A stretch of 64,000 nucleotides of DNA. Source: Eubacteriales bacterium (GTDB lineage: Bacteria > Bacillota > Clostridia > Lachnospirales > Lachnospiraceae). Below the pieces are notes generated by a model. The model was not told where the DNA came from. It ran no database searches and worked only from the letters and a program-made list of their open reading frames with translations. Of this stretch, positions 34,987-43,240 are shown piece by piece. How positions within the stretch are numbered: the first letter of the stretch is position 1; the number at the start of each line of letters is the position of its first letter. The position numbers and the translations under genes were made by a program. The stretch spans positions 1 through 64,000 of the forward strand of contig JAUNGM010000009.1 in NCBI GenBank assembly GCA_030524545.1. Reading direction: 5' to 3'.

Positions 34987-35943
34987 TTACAGTGCAGTAT
35001 AATCTTCCGGTATGTCGATACCAAGCTGGGTACAGATATCTGCGTTGTAGCGTTTGACAAAATGATCGGAATATTCCACAGGCATTTCTGAGATATCCTC
35101 TCCGTTTGCCAGGATACGTACAGCCATTTCTCCGGTGGTATAGCCGATATCATAGTAATCAAGGGAGAAGGTGGCAACTCCGCAGAGTCTGCAGGTGCTT
35201 TCATCTCCGGCAATGACAGGGACTTTTTCCGGGATGCAGATGTTGGCGATCAGTTCTGCGTTGGAAGCAGCCGTATTATCTGTAGGGACATAAATGATAT
35301 CACATTTGGAAGCGGCAGCCATTGTGACGGAGGAAATGTCATTGGAATCGGAAAAAGTATAATCACTGCAGGTATATCCAAGGGCTTCCAGCTCTTCCCG
35401 TACCACCTCTGCCTGATACTGGGAATTGGGCTCTGCGGAGCAGTAGAGAAGACCGACGTTCTGAGCTTCGGGAAACAGTTCCTGGACCATGGCGGCCTGT
35501 TCTTTAAGGGGAGCCAGGTCGGAAGTACCTGAAATATTTCCGCCTGCGGTTCCGTCAAAGTCATCCAACTGGAGTGCTGCACCGTACTCCGTGACAGAGG
35601 TTCCGAGAATGGGGATATCCGTGGTGGCTGTGGCAGCGGCCTGCAGGGAAGCAGTAGAGTTTGCCAGAATCAGATCCACATCTTTTGCCAGGAAATCCGT
35701 GACGATCGAGGAGCAGGTGGCATGGTCTCCCTGGGCGTTTTGCTCCAGAAACGTGACGCTGTCACCCAGGCTTTCCGTGATTGCGTCCTTAAATCCCCGT
35801 GTTGCGGATACCAGGGCATTATGCTGTTCAAACTGGCAGATTCCGATAGTGAATGTGGGATTCGCTCGGGCACTTACCGCTGTTGCGGTGCCGGCTGTTA
35901 TACATGCAGCGGCAGTTATGACTGCTAAAATCTGTTTTTTCAT
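34987..35943 (-). CDS. ABC transporter substrate-binding protein (ABC_sub_bind/TrpX type)
   Basis: Secreted or membrane-bound protein of 318 residues with an N-terminal signal peptide. It has the TrpX-like fold pattern: TIGICQFEQHNALVSATRGF, VDLILANSTASLQAA, IPILGTSVTEYGAAL, CDIIYVPTDNTAASN and VPVIAGDEST. Such proteins bind amino acids such as tryptophan or other small ligands and normally sit with permease and ATPase genes; here neither is adjacent. The signal region has a Cys at 14 (TAAAC), a poor and early lipobox. GGAGGG precedes the ATG. Confidence 0.82.
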   Translation of the reverse strand: MKKQILAVITAAACITAGTATAVSARANPTFTIGICQFEQHNALVSATRGFKDAITESLGDSVTFLEQNAQGDHATCSSIVTDFLAKDVDLILANSTASLQAAATATTDIPILGTSVTEYGAALQLDDFDGTAGGNISGTSDLAPLKEQAAMVQELFPEAQNVGLLYCSAEPNSQYQAEVVREELEALGYTCSDYTFSDSNDISSVTMAAASKCDIIYVPTDNTAASNAELIANICIPEKVPVIAGDESTCRLCGVATFSLDYYDIGYTTGEMAVRILANGEDISEMPVEYSDHFVKRYNADICTQLGIDIPEDYTAL

Positions 35944-36012
35944 GGTCTTTTCCCTCCTTTTGTTTGATTTTTTTACCGTTTTACGTGGAGTTTTCTCCCG
36001 TGTGTTATCTTT

Positions 36013-36041
36013 ATTATATATGGAAATTTATCATCTGTAAA
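36013..36041 (-). promoter_or_regulatory. Promoter of the TrpX-type gene
   Basis: On the minus strand TTTACA and TATAAT are separated by 17 bp, about 70 bp before the ATG at 35943. Confidence 0.7.
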
Positions 36042-36186
36042 ACAGATTATCATGATACATGCCATCGAATATTTTGATTTCAAGTGGCAAATCAGCCAAT
36101 GTTCATTCCACAGCCTAGCACCGGCTGCAGGGTTATGGTCTGGTAACGCAAATCGCAAAAGGGATATTTTTCAGCGTCAACAGTAT

Positions 36187-36215
36187 TTGACTCCGGAATG
36201 TGTGTATAGTAAAAT
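36187..36215 (+). promoter_or_regulatory. Promoter of the GH78-like gene
   Basis: TTGACT and TAAAAT with a 17-bp spacer, about 48 bp before the ATG at 36263. Confidence 0.65.
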
Positions 36216-36262
36216 GAGCGCAAATGAACTTGAAAAGTGTTGAAATTGGGAGGTAACTGGTT

Positions 36263-37846
36263 ATGGCATCGATTTGTATCCTTGACGAATTTGACGTACA
36301 TAAAAATGAAGAATTTCTGCGGATCGCAGAAGAACTGAAGCCGGAGCTTCACGAAACGGAGATTGCACCGGTGAGCCTTTTGACTCTGGAGCATAACGGA
36401 CATCCGGAGCCTGTAGTAGTATCCAGGGAAGATCCGGATACCCTGAAGGACAGGAAGCTGAAAAAGGATGATACGGTGATCCTGGATTTCGGGACACACC
36501 ATGTGGGATATGTGACGCTGGAGCTTACATCCGCAGGAAGCCATCAGGATGCACCTGCATATCTTTATCTGAAATTTGCAGAGCGTCTTGACGAGCTTAC
36601 GGTCAACACATCCGAATATAACGGATGGATCAGCAAGGGCTGGATCCAGGAGGAGCACATTCATGTGGATGTTCTCCCTGCCAGACTGGAACTTCCCAGA
36701 AGATATGCTTTCCGCTATCTGGAAATCAAAGTACTGGATGTTTCCCTGAAATTTTCCGTAGTGATCAAAAATGTTTCCGGCAAGGCAGTTTCCGCTGTCG
36801 ATGACAGGGATGTGCAGTTCATTGAGACGGAAGATGAGCTTTTAAAGCAGATTGACCAGGTCAGCGCCCGTACGCTGAAGAACTGCATGCAGCTTGTGTT
36901 TGAGGACGGCCCGAAGCGTGACAGGAGAATGTGGCTCGGAGATTTCCGCCTTCAGGCAAGAGCCGATTATAAGACCTTCCGGAATGTCAGCCTTGTAAAG
37001 CGCTGCCTGTACCTGTTCGGCGGCCTGACCTTCAATGAAGGAAAGATCCCGGCATGTCTGTTCCTGGAACCGGAGGTGGAGCCGGACGATACGTATCTTT
37101 TTGACTATGCCCTTTTATATGGTTCAGTACTTCTGGATTATTACAGAGTGACCGGGGATAAAAAGACCCTGGAGGATCTGTATCCCGTTGCCATTCGCCA
37201 GATTGAGATCGGCCTGACCTATTTGAACGAAGACGGCATCATTCCGGACAGAAGCGGAGAATTCTGGTGCTTTGTAGACTGGGGAGAAGGACTGAATACT
37301 CAGGCGGCTTCCCTTGCGATCCTGATCTATTCCATGCGTTACGGAATCCGTCTGGCAGAATACATGAATGATGAAAAAACAATCCGGTGGCTCAGCAATA
37401 AAATGGAAGAGCTGAAGCGCACGGCTGTAGAGCACTTCTGGGATGAAAAGCAGCAGTTATTTGTCAGCGGCAAAGAGCGTCAGGTATCCTGGGCAACCCA
37501 GGTGTGGATGATCCTTGCCAGAGTCTTTTCCAAAGAAAAAAACAGGGAGCTGATTCTCCATACCATAGAAGTAAACCCGAGAATCCGTATGGTGACTCCT
37601 TATATGTACCATCACTATATTGATGCCTTGATCCGTTCGGATGAAAAGGAACGGGCCCTGGATGAGATGAAGCGCTATTGGGGAGAAATGATTCATGACG
37701 GCGCGGATACCTTCTGGGAAGTGTACAATCCGTATAATAAATATGAATCACCCTATGGCTCTGTGGCAGTCAACAGCTTCTGCCATGCATGGAGCTGTAC
37801 ACCGACATACTTTTTGAGGAAGTTCTATATTCCGGGAAACAGGTAA
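36263..37846 (+). CDS. GH78-like alpha-L-rhamnosidase family protein
   Basis: Protein of 527 residues with no signal peptide, so cytoplasmic. The C-terminal two thirds match the six-hairpin (alpha/alpha)6 domain of GH78: FEDGPKRDRRMWLGDFRLQA (about 209-228), DWGEGLNTQ, and GADTFWEVYNPYN through NSFCHAWSCTPTYFL at the end. It is shorter than full GH78 enzymes and lacks most N-terminal beta domains. The usual RDER motif, whose Glu is the general acid in characterised rhamnosidases, reads RDRR here. It may therefore belong to a different subgroup or cleave a different linkage. GGGAGGT precedes the ATG. Confidence 0.75.
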   Translation: MASICILDEFDVHKNEEFLRIAEELKPELHETEIAPVSLLTLEHNGHPEPVVVSREDPDTLKDRKLKKDDTVILDFGTHHVGYVTLELTSAGSHQDAPAYLYLKFAERLDELTVNTSEYNGWISKGWIQEEHIHVDVLPARLELPRRYAFRYLEIKVLDVSLKFSVVIKNVSGKAVSAVDDRDVQFIETEDELLKQIDQVSARTLKNCMQLVFEDGPKRDRRMWLGDFRLQARADYKTFRNVSLVKRCLYLFGGLTFNEGKIPACLFLEPEVEPDDTYLFDYALLYGSVLLDYYRVTGDKKTLEDLYPVAIRQIEIGLTYLNEDGIIPDRSGEFWCFVDWGEGLNTQAASLAILIYSMRYGIRLAEYMNDEKTIRWLSNKMEELKRTAVEHFWDEKQQLFVSGKERQVSWATQVWMILARVFSKEKNRELILHTIEVNPRIRMVTPYMYHHYIDALIRSDEKERALDEMKRYWGEMIHDGADTFWEVYNPYNKYESPYGSVAVNSFCHAWSCTPTYFLRKFYIPGNR

Positions 37847-37877
37847 GGGAAAACCGGAAAAGCAGAAAGAAATCCAA

Positions 37878-37930
37878 AGGGGGCTGCTGTACTAAGCGAT
37901 CACATTCAGCTTGTGCACAGCCCCTTAAAA
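37878..37930 (+). terminator. Terminator after the GH78-like gene
   Basis: AAGGGGGCTG and CAGCCCCTT arms around a long, partly self-pairing loop, followed by an A-rich tract rather than T. Moderate support on the plus strand. Confidence 0.5.
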
Positions 37931-38046
37931 ATATCCGACAGAATGCACAAGAAAAGATAAGTAACTTTGCACAAAATTGAACATATTATTTTGTGCAATT
38001 CTCCTGATTCCCGATTTTATTGTTGCTTTTTGCAGAAAAAAAGTTT

Positions 38047-38112
38047 CCGTTTACGGCATAAAATGTACAGTTTGCGTGAAAAAAAGGGAAAAAGAAAAAA
38101 ATATGCTATGAT
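38047..38112 (+). promoter_or_regulatory. Paired half-sites and extended -10 promoter of the GH3 operon
   Basis: CCGTTTACGG (38047-38056) and CAGTTTGCGT (38068-38077) are similar and start 21 bp apart, two helical turns. An extended -10 box TGC-TATGAT lies at 38104-38112, with a poor -35 box. The same arrangement occurs at 47773-47839. The spacing is typical of LytTR-regulator sites, and a LytTR regulator is encoded at 51980. Confidence 0.55.
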
Positions 38113-38175
38113 TTTCCACATAGAGAACATGTAAAACGCAAACGGACATGTTTGGGGAAAGAAAGGAGAAAAAGG

Positions 38176-41100
38176 ATGAGTAAGGCAAGAAATAATCTCT
38201 GGCGCGGTCTGTGTACCTGTACTGCTTCATTGCTTACCGTTTCCCTGGCAGCAGGGCCTCTGGTAAACAGCTACCGCACCGACATTGACAAATTTCTTGG
38301 AACCAAGAGCAGCGCTATGGTGACGGAGAATACGGATGGAGAGGATTTGTATACGTTTAAATCCGATTATTCCAGCACAACGGAGCTTTTGGATGCAATT
38401 GAGGATCTTGGGGAACGTATGAGTGAGGAAGGAACTGTTCTGCTGAAAAACGAAAACAATGCCCTTCCGCTTTCCAGGGAGGAAACACAGAAGCTTTCCC
38501 TTCTTGGCTTTTCCAGCTATTATCCGGTGCAGGGCGGCGATATGGGCAGCTCCCTGACTGTAAATGAAGGAACCGATGCAGATACAGTGGATTTTGTGGA
38601 GGCATTAAGTGCCAAAGGTTTTGCAATCAATGAAACGCTTCAGTCTATGTATAAAAGCCTGGAAGCAGAGTTCAAGACGGAAATCGACATGTGGGGAAAT
38701 ACCATTGAGTATTATCATATTACGGCGCCTGCAACGGATGGGGTATTTTCCAGCAAAGAACCTTCCCAGGAGCTTTTGGACAGCACAGACAGCACCTGGA
38801 AAGACAGTATGAATGATTATAATGTGATGCTCGTTACCATTGCCCGCTCCTCTACAGAGAACGGAACCTATATGCCGGGAGTGGACGGCGTGGATTCCTC
38901 ACAGAACCTGAACCAGACAGATCCTCTGGGATTGAGTGATGATGAGCGTGAACTGATTAATGCGGCAGTAGAAGCAAAAGAAGAGAACGGCGGCAAAGTC
39001 ATTGTAATGCTCAACAACGCCAATGCAATGGAAATTGACGAGATCAAAAACAATGACGGTGTAGATGCGATCCTTGAGGTCGGACTTCCCGGCGGCTACG
39101 GATTCTACGGTGTGGCAGATGTCCTTTCCGGCGAGGCAAACCCATCCGGACATTTAAGCGATACCTATGCAGTTGCAAACGCAAATTCCCCTGCTGCGCA
39201 GAATTTCGGCAACTATGCATGGACAAACGGGGATGCTGCCTTGAATATTAACTCCGAGGAAGTAGAAGCTGAAGGAATCTATACAGGTTACAAGTATTAC
39301 GAAACAAGATATGCAGATGTAGTTCTTGGTCAGGGAAATGCAGATTCTTCCGTAGGAAGTACCACAGGAACTGCATGGGATTATGACAGCGAGGTAAGTT
39401 ATCCGTTTGGTTACGGTCTGTCCTACACCACCTTTGAGCAGGAACTGAAGAGCCTGGAGGTGGATCTGGAATCCAGAACGGTCACTGCCCAGGTGGAAGT
39501 TACAAACACCGGTGATGTGGCAGGAAAAGATGTGGTTCAGCTTTATGTTTCTTTACCTTACACAGAGTATGATGTAATGCATAGGGTAGAGAAATCTGCC
39601 ATCCAGCTTCTGGACTATGAAAAAACAGAGATGATCGAGCCGGGTGCAGCCGAAACCGTGACCATCACGGCAGATGCACAGGATATGGCAAGCTGGGATT
39701 CTACCTGCAGCAATGAAGCAGGAACAAACGGCAACTGGATCCTGGATGACGGAACCTATTATTTTACCGTAGGCAACGGCGCCCATGAAGCAGTGAACAA
39801 TGTCCTTGCAGCACAGGATCAGGATGTAGACGGAAACGAAGAAAATGTTCAGACCTGGGATCTGGCAGAGTTTGATTCCACTTCCTTTGCAGTTACCTTA
39901 AACGGTACTCCGGTAGAAAACCAGTTAGAAGATGCAGATCTGAATTACTGGATGGAGGATACAGTCACTTATCTTACCAGAAATGACTGGGAAGGAACCT
40001 GGCCGGAAACCTACAAAGATCTTACTGCAACCGACGAAATGCTGGGCGCTATGGGAGATGACTACAGCACGATTGAAGCAAACGGCGATCCGTCTTCCGT
40101 AACCTTCGGAGCAGATAACGGCATGACACTTGCAAATCTGAAGGGCGTGGATGATATTGAGGATGAGCGCTGGGGACAGCTCATGGATCAAATTACACTG
40201 GAAGAATGCCTGATCCGTACCGCATTTGGCGGAACCAGCACCAAGGTGATCGAGTCCATTACTTCGCCGGAAGCAATCCAGAATGACGGACCGAACGGAT
40301 TTAACTCCTATCCGTTAGGTCAGTACGCAAATGCAGATGATTCCAATGGAGATCCGTGTGTAATTGCAGAGGATGATCCAAACAGAAATTACAAGATGGG
40401 TGTTATGGCAAACGAAACTGTGATCGGCCAGACCTTCAGCAAACAGCTTGCTGCAGAATGGGGCCGGGTGATCGGAAACTACTCTCTGTGGGCCAATACG
40501 ACGATCTGGTGGGGCGTAGGAACCAACCTTCACCGCGTTCCGTACAATGCACGTAATCATGAATACTATTCTGAGGATGCGGTTCTTACTGCAGGCCAGG
40601 GCTCCGCAACCATTGCAGCAGGCCAGGAATACGGAACCATTATTGCACCGAAGCATCTGGCATTTAACGATACGGAGGTCAACCGTACCGGTATTGCAGA
40701 GTTTATGACAGAGCAGGCAGCAAGGGAAAACGAACTCCGCGGTACCCAGGACTGCATTGAGGAAGCAGGCGCGCTTGGCGTGATGACGACCTACAATCGT
40801 GTAGGCTGTGTACAGAGTAATGCCCATACCGGACTTCTTCTGAACATTCTTCATAAAGAATGGGGATTCAAGGGCCTGATGTCTGAAGACTTTATTCAGG
40901 ATCCGACGTATACAAAGATCAGAATGGCTGTGCATAACGGCGTCACCATGACCTGTAATACCGGTGACAACGCAATCGCAGCAGTCACGGAAAAATGGCC
41001 GTACTGGAATGTGGAAAATGCAGGCCAGAGTGAAGAACTGTTAAGAGACCTGAAGCAGGCAATGCTGTACCAGAACTATGCACTGGCAAATTCCAATGCA

Positions 41101-41256
41101 ATGGACGGATTATCCACATCCACGCATATTGAGAAACTGAACACCTGGTATGACAACCTTGTGACAGGATTAAGGATCGGATTTGCCGTACTGACCGTTT
41201 TATGTGCCGCAATGTATCTGCTTGGACTGAAAAAAAGCAGCAAGGAGGGAAAATGA
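38176..41256 (+). CDS. Circularly permuted GH3 beta-glycosidase, membrane-anchored
   Basis: Protein of 1026 residues with reversed GH3 domain order, as in some ruminal Clostridia beta-glucosidases. After an N-terminal membrane segment (about 14-33) comes the GH3 C-terminal domain (GTVLLKNENNALPL near 80; FGYGLSYT near 412), a fibronectin-III-like domain (about 420-520), then the TIM-barrel domain (about 640-960) with QNDGPNGFN, IAPKHLAFND, GVMTTYNRVG and FKGLMSEDF, where the nucleophile Asp is expected. A second membrane segment (about 992-1014) ends the protein. Both ends are anchored, so the catalytic part faces outside. AAAGGAG precedes the ATG. It overlaps the next gene by 4 nt. Confidence 0.88.
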   Translation: MSKARNNLWRGLCTCTASLLTVSLAAGPLVNSYRTDIDKFLGTKSSAMVTENTDGEDLYTFKSDYSSTTELLDAIEDLGERMSEEGTVLLKNENNALPLSREETQKLSLLGFSSYYPVQGGDMGSSLTVNEGTDADTVDFVEALSAKGFAINETLQSMYKSLEAEFKTEIDMWGNTIEYYHITAPATDGVFSSKEPSQELLDSTDSTWKDSMNDYNVMLVTIARSSTENGTYMPGVDGVDSSQNLNQTDPLGLSDDERELINAAVEAKEENGGKVIVMLNNANAMEIDEIKNNDGVDAILEVGLPGGYGFYGVADVLSGEANPSGHLSDTYAVANANSPAAQNFGNYAWTNGDAALNINSEEVEAEGIYTGYKYYETRYADVVLGQGNADSSVGSTTGTAWDYDSEVSYPFGYGLSYTTFEQELKSLEVDLESRTVTAQVEVTNTGDVAGKDVVQLYVSLPYTEYDVMHRVEKSAIQLLDYEKTEMIEPGAAETVTITADAQDMASWDSTCSNEAGTNGNWILDDGTYYFTVGNGAHEAVNNVLAAQDQDVDGNEENVQTWDLAEFDSTSFAVTLNGTPVENQLEDADLNYWMEDTVTYLTRNDWEGTWPETYKDLTATDEMLGAMGDDYSTIEANGDPSSVTFGADNGMTLANLKGVDDIEDERWGQLMDQITLEECLIRTAFGGTSTKVIESITSPEAIQNDGPNGFNSYPLGQYANADDSNGDPCVIAEDDPNRNYKMGVMANETVIGQTFSKQLAAEWGRVIGNYSLWANTTIWWGVGTNLHRVPYNARNHEYYSEDAVLTAGQGSATIAAGQEYGTIIAPKHLAFNDTEVNRTGIAEFMTEQAARENELRGTQDCIEEAGALGVMTTYNRVGCVQSNAHTGLLLNILHKEWGFKGLMSEDFIQDPTYTKIRMAVHNGVTMTCNTGDNAIAAVTEKWPYWNVENAGQSEELLRDLKQAMLYQNYALANSNAMDGLSTSTHIEKLNTWYDNLVTGLRIGFAVLTVLCAAMYLLGLKKSSKEGK

Positions 41257-41687
41257 TGACTGATAAGAAAAAGATGGGCGCAGGGATGATCTTACATGTG
41301 ATTACCGTGATCGTCACTGCAGTAGGACTGTTCCTTTATTTGCAGAACTGCAAAACCAGTTACTTTTCCAATATGGGAGTGAATACTACGGTTGTGGCCT
41401 GCCTTGCAGCCTCCGCCGTACTGGAAATTCTTATGATCGTACTGTCGCTGAAAATGGGTGCAAAGCCGTTTTTGGATATCATTCCGGTAGCATGCGGCGT
41501 TATGACAGCCCTGGCAGCCATCCAGTTTATCGGAAGCAGGATTGCGGGAGCAGCATCGATTATGACCTTTGAAAACAATGCCGAAAATATGGCGGACTTA
41601 AACGGCGCGATCACTGCAATGGCAGTGTGCGTGATCGCCCTGGTGTGCGTATGGATTACGTCTTTTTTCAAAGTGGTAAAGGAATAA
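41253..41687 (+). CDS. Small four-segment membrane protein
   Basis: Protein of 144 residues with four hydrophobic segments (about 9-30, 42-64, 74-96, 116-138) and a Lys-rich N terminus. I do not recognise a family. AAGGAGG lies just ahead and the ATG overlaps the GH3 stop codon, so it is translated with that anchored enzyme. It is followed 4 nt later by the GPH symporter. A helper for membrane placement of the enzyme, or a transport accessory, is possible but unproven. Confidence 0.8.
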   Translation: MMTDKKKMGAGMILHVITVIVTAVGLFLYLQNCKTSYFSNMGVNTTVVACLAASAVLEILMIVLSLKMGAKPFLDIIPVACGVMTALAAIQFIGSRIAGAASIMTFENNAENMADLNGAITAMAVCVIALVCVWITSFFKVVKE

Positions 41688-41691
41688 CAGT

Positions 41692-43161
41692 ATGAGTAAA
41701 AAGAAAAATGATTTCTGGAGCGGTCCTCTGACCGGCTCCAGGATCAAAACAGATGATGTAAAAATGCCGGAAATGCTGATCGGATATTTTATCGGACCTT
41801 TCGGGGCATTGCTGGCATCCGGAATTTTTACCAGTATTCTTCAAAATTACTTCACAGATGTACTGAAGCTGAACCTGACTTTTCTGACTACTCTTCAGCT
41901 TTTCTCAACAATTCTCATTGTGGCTGCCAACCTGATCGTAGGGCAGCTCATTGAGAGAACCAGAACAATGGCAGGCAAAGCGAGGCCGTGGATTTTATTA
42001 TCCGCCCTGACCCTGTCTGTGGCCAGTGTACTGATGTTTATCGTTCCATTTGAGGGAACGGCAAAAATGGTATGGATCGCCATTGCCTACAATCTGTTTT
42101 ATGCGGTGGCTTATCCGATTTACAACACAGCAAACTCTACGCTGATCCCTGTTTCCACGAGAAACAGCAAGCAGCGCGGGGCCCTGGCTTCCTTTACGAA
42201 TGTGGCAGGGCTTGGCGTTATGGGGGCTGGCTCCATGGTATTTCCCATCCTGGTTTCCTTTGCCTTAAAGGAGAATCAGCATCTGTGGTTTGTTGCCATG
42301 CTTGCTATCGCCATTTTTTCCGCACTGACGATCTTCCTGCAGTTCCAGTTTACCCGTGAGCGTGTCACAGAAGAGCTGATGTCGGGAAGCAGTGCTGCGG
42401 AGGAAAAAGCAAAAGCCGCTTCTTTAAAGGAACAGCTAAAGGCTGTGACAAGCGAGAAAACCTGGTGGATCGTCATGTTCTTTTATATCGGCTTCCAGTG
42501 GAGCGGCGCCATGAAAAACGGCTCCATGACGTATTTTTGCAAATGGGTGCTGGATAACACCTTTTTCGGAAACGCGGATGCCTGGGGCGCATCCCAGTCG
42601 CTTTTGAGCATCATGGGTGCTGTGCCGATGGCAGTGGCAGCAGTATTTATCGTTCCCCTGTGCAATAAGTTCGGTAAACGTCTTGTATGTATGGTGGGCA
42701 TGATCGTGGGTGCCCTCGGCGGTGTGATCGCCATTCTCGGAAACGGACAGATTATTCCTGTTGCAGTGGGCGTGGCCATGAAGTGCCTTGGCTCTTCCCC
42801 TGCATGCTATATGATCCTGGCCATGCTGGCAGATGTAATCGACCATATTGAGTATAAGAGCCGGATTCGTACGGATGGTCTGACCATGTCCATTTACAGC
42901 TCCATTATGGTAGCGGGAACACCGGTCTGCAACTCCATTTTCAGTGCAATCTTAAATGCAAGCGGATACGACCAGGCAGCAGACATTGCTCTTGGAACGG
43001 CTGCGCAGACGGCCGGTGTGCAGGCAGCGATTTCGGCAGGCTATATCTGGGTGGAAACCATTGCTTATGCGATCTGTGCAATTTTGGTATTCTTTTTCAC
43101 CATTGAAAAGAATCTTCCAAAGGAACAGGAAGCAATTGCAGCACGGAAAAAAGAAAGTTGA
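41692..43161 (+). CDS. GPH-family sugar:cation symporter
   Basis: Membrane transporter of 489 residues with about 12 segments, in the glycoside-pentoside-hexuronide:cation family (MelB/XynB-like). Family signs are IGPFGALLASGIFTSI near the N terminus, the TRTMAGKARPWIL loop, NTANSTLIPVSTRN, and DVIDHIEYKSRIRTDGLTMS. It starts 4 nt after the small membrane protein. It probably imports the sugar or disaccharide released by the GH3 enzyme. Confidence 0.9.
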   Translation: MSKKKNDFWSGPLTGSRIKTDDVKMPEMLIGYFIGPFGALLASGIFTSILQNYFTDVLKLNLTFLTTLQLFSTILIVAANLIVGQLIERTRTMAGKARPWILLSALTLSVASVLMFIVPFEGTAKMVWIAIAYNLFYAVAYPIYNTANSTLIPVSTRNSKQRGALASFTNVAGLGVMGAGSMVFPILVSFALKENQHLWFVAMLAIAIFSALTIFLQFQFTRERVTEELMSGSSAAEEKAKAASLKEQLKAVTSEKTWWIVMFFYIGFQWSGAMKNGSMTYFCKWVLDNTFFGNADAWGASQSLLSIMGAVPMAVAAVFIVPLCNKFGKRLVCMVGMIVGALGGVIAILGNGQIIPVAVGVAMKCLGSSPACYMILAMLADVIDHIEYKSRIRTDGLTMSIYSSIMVAGTPVCNSIFSAILNASGYDQAADIALGTAAQTAGVQAAISAGYIWVETIAYAICAILVFFFTIEKNLPKEQEAIAARKKES

Positions 43162-43174
43162 GATGATACGATTC

Positions 43175-43213
43175 AAAATGCAGCAGAAAGGCCCATCCTC
43201 CTGCTGCATTTTT
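43175..43213 (+). terminator. Terminator after the GPH symporter
   Basis: Perfect 12-bp arms AAAATGCAGCAG and CTGCTGCATTTT with a 14-nt loop and a following T run. Confidence 0.85.
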
Positions 43214-43240
43214 CCTATCTGACAATACCCGGAGGGAAGA

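Larger units (their letters stand above)
35944..36262. other. Divergent intergenic region
   Basis: This gap of about 320 nt carries the two divergent promoters listed separately (36013-36041 minus, 36187-36215 plus). Between them no gene or clear repeat was seen. Confidence 0.6.
37847..38175 (+). other. Intergenic region with terminator, inverted repeat and promoter
   Basis: This 329-nt gap carries a hairpin (37878-37930), an inverted repeat TTGCACAAAAT/ATTTTGTGCAA at about 37964-37993, paired half-sites at 38047-38077 and an extended -10 promoter at 38104-38112. No coding sequence was seen. Confidence 0.65.

Noticed and set aside
35489-36040. Plus-strand frame overlapping the TrpX-type gene
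   Set aside because: It mirrors the codons of the real minus-strand gene and has no ribosome site or domain features.
38128-38145. CcpA (cre) site near the GH3 start
   Set aside because: TGTAAAACGCAAAC is similar to cre but the TG and CG spacing is off by one base, so the consensus is not met.
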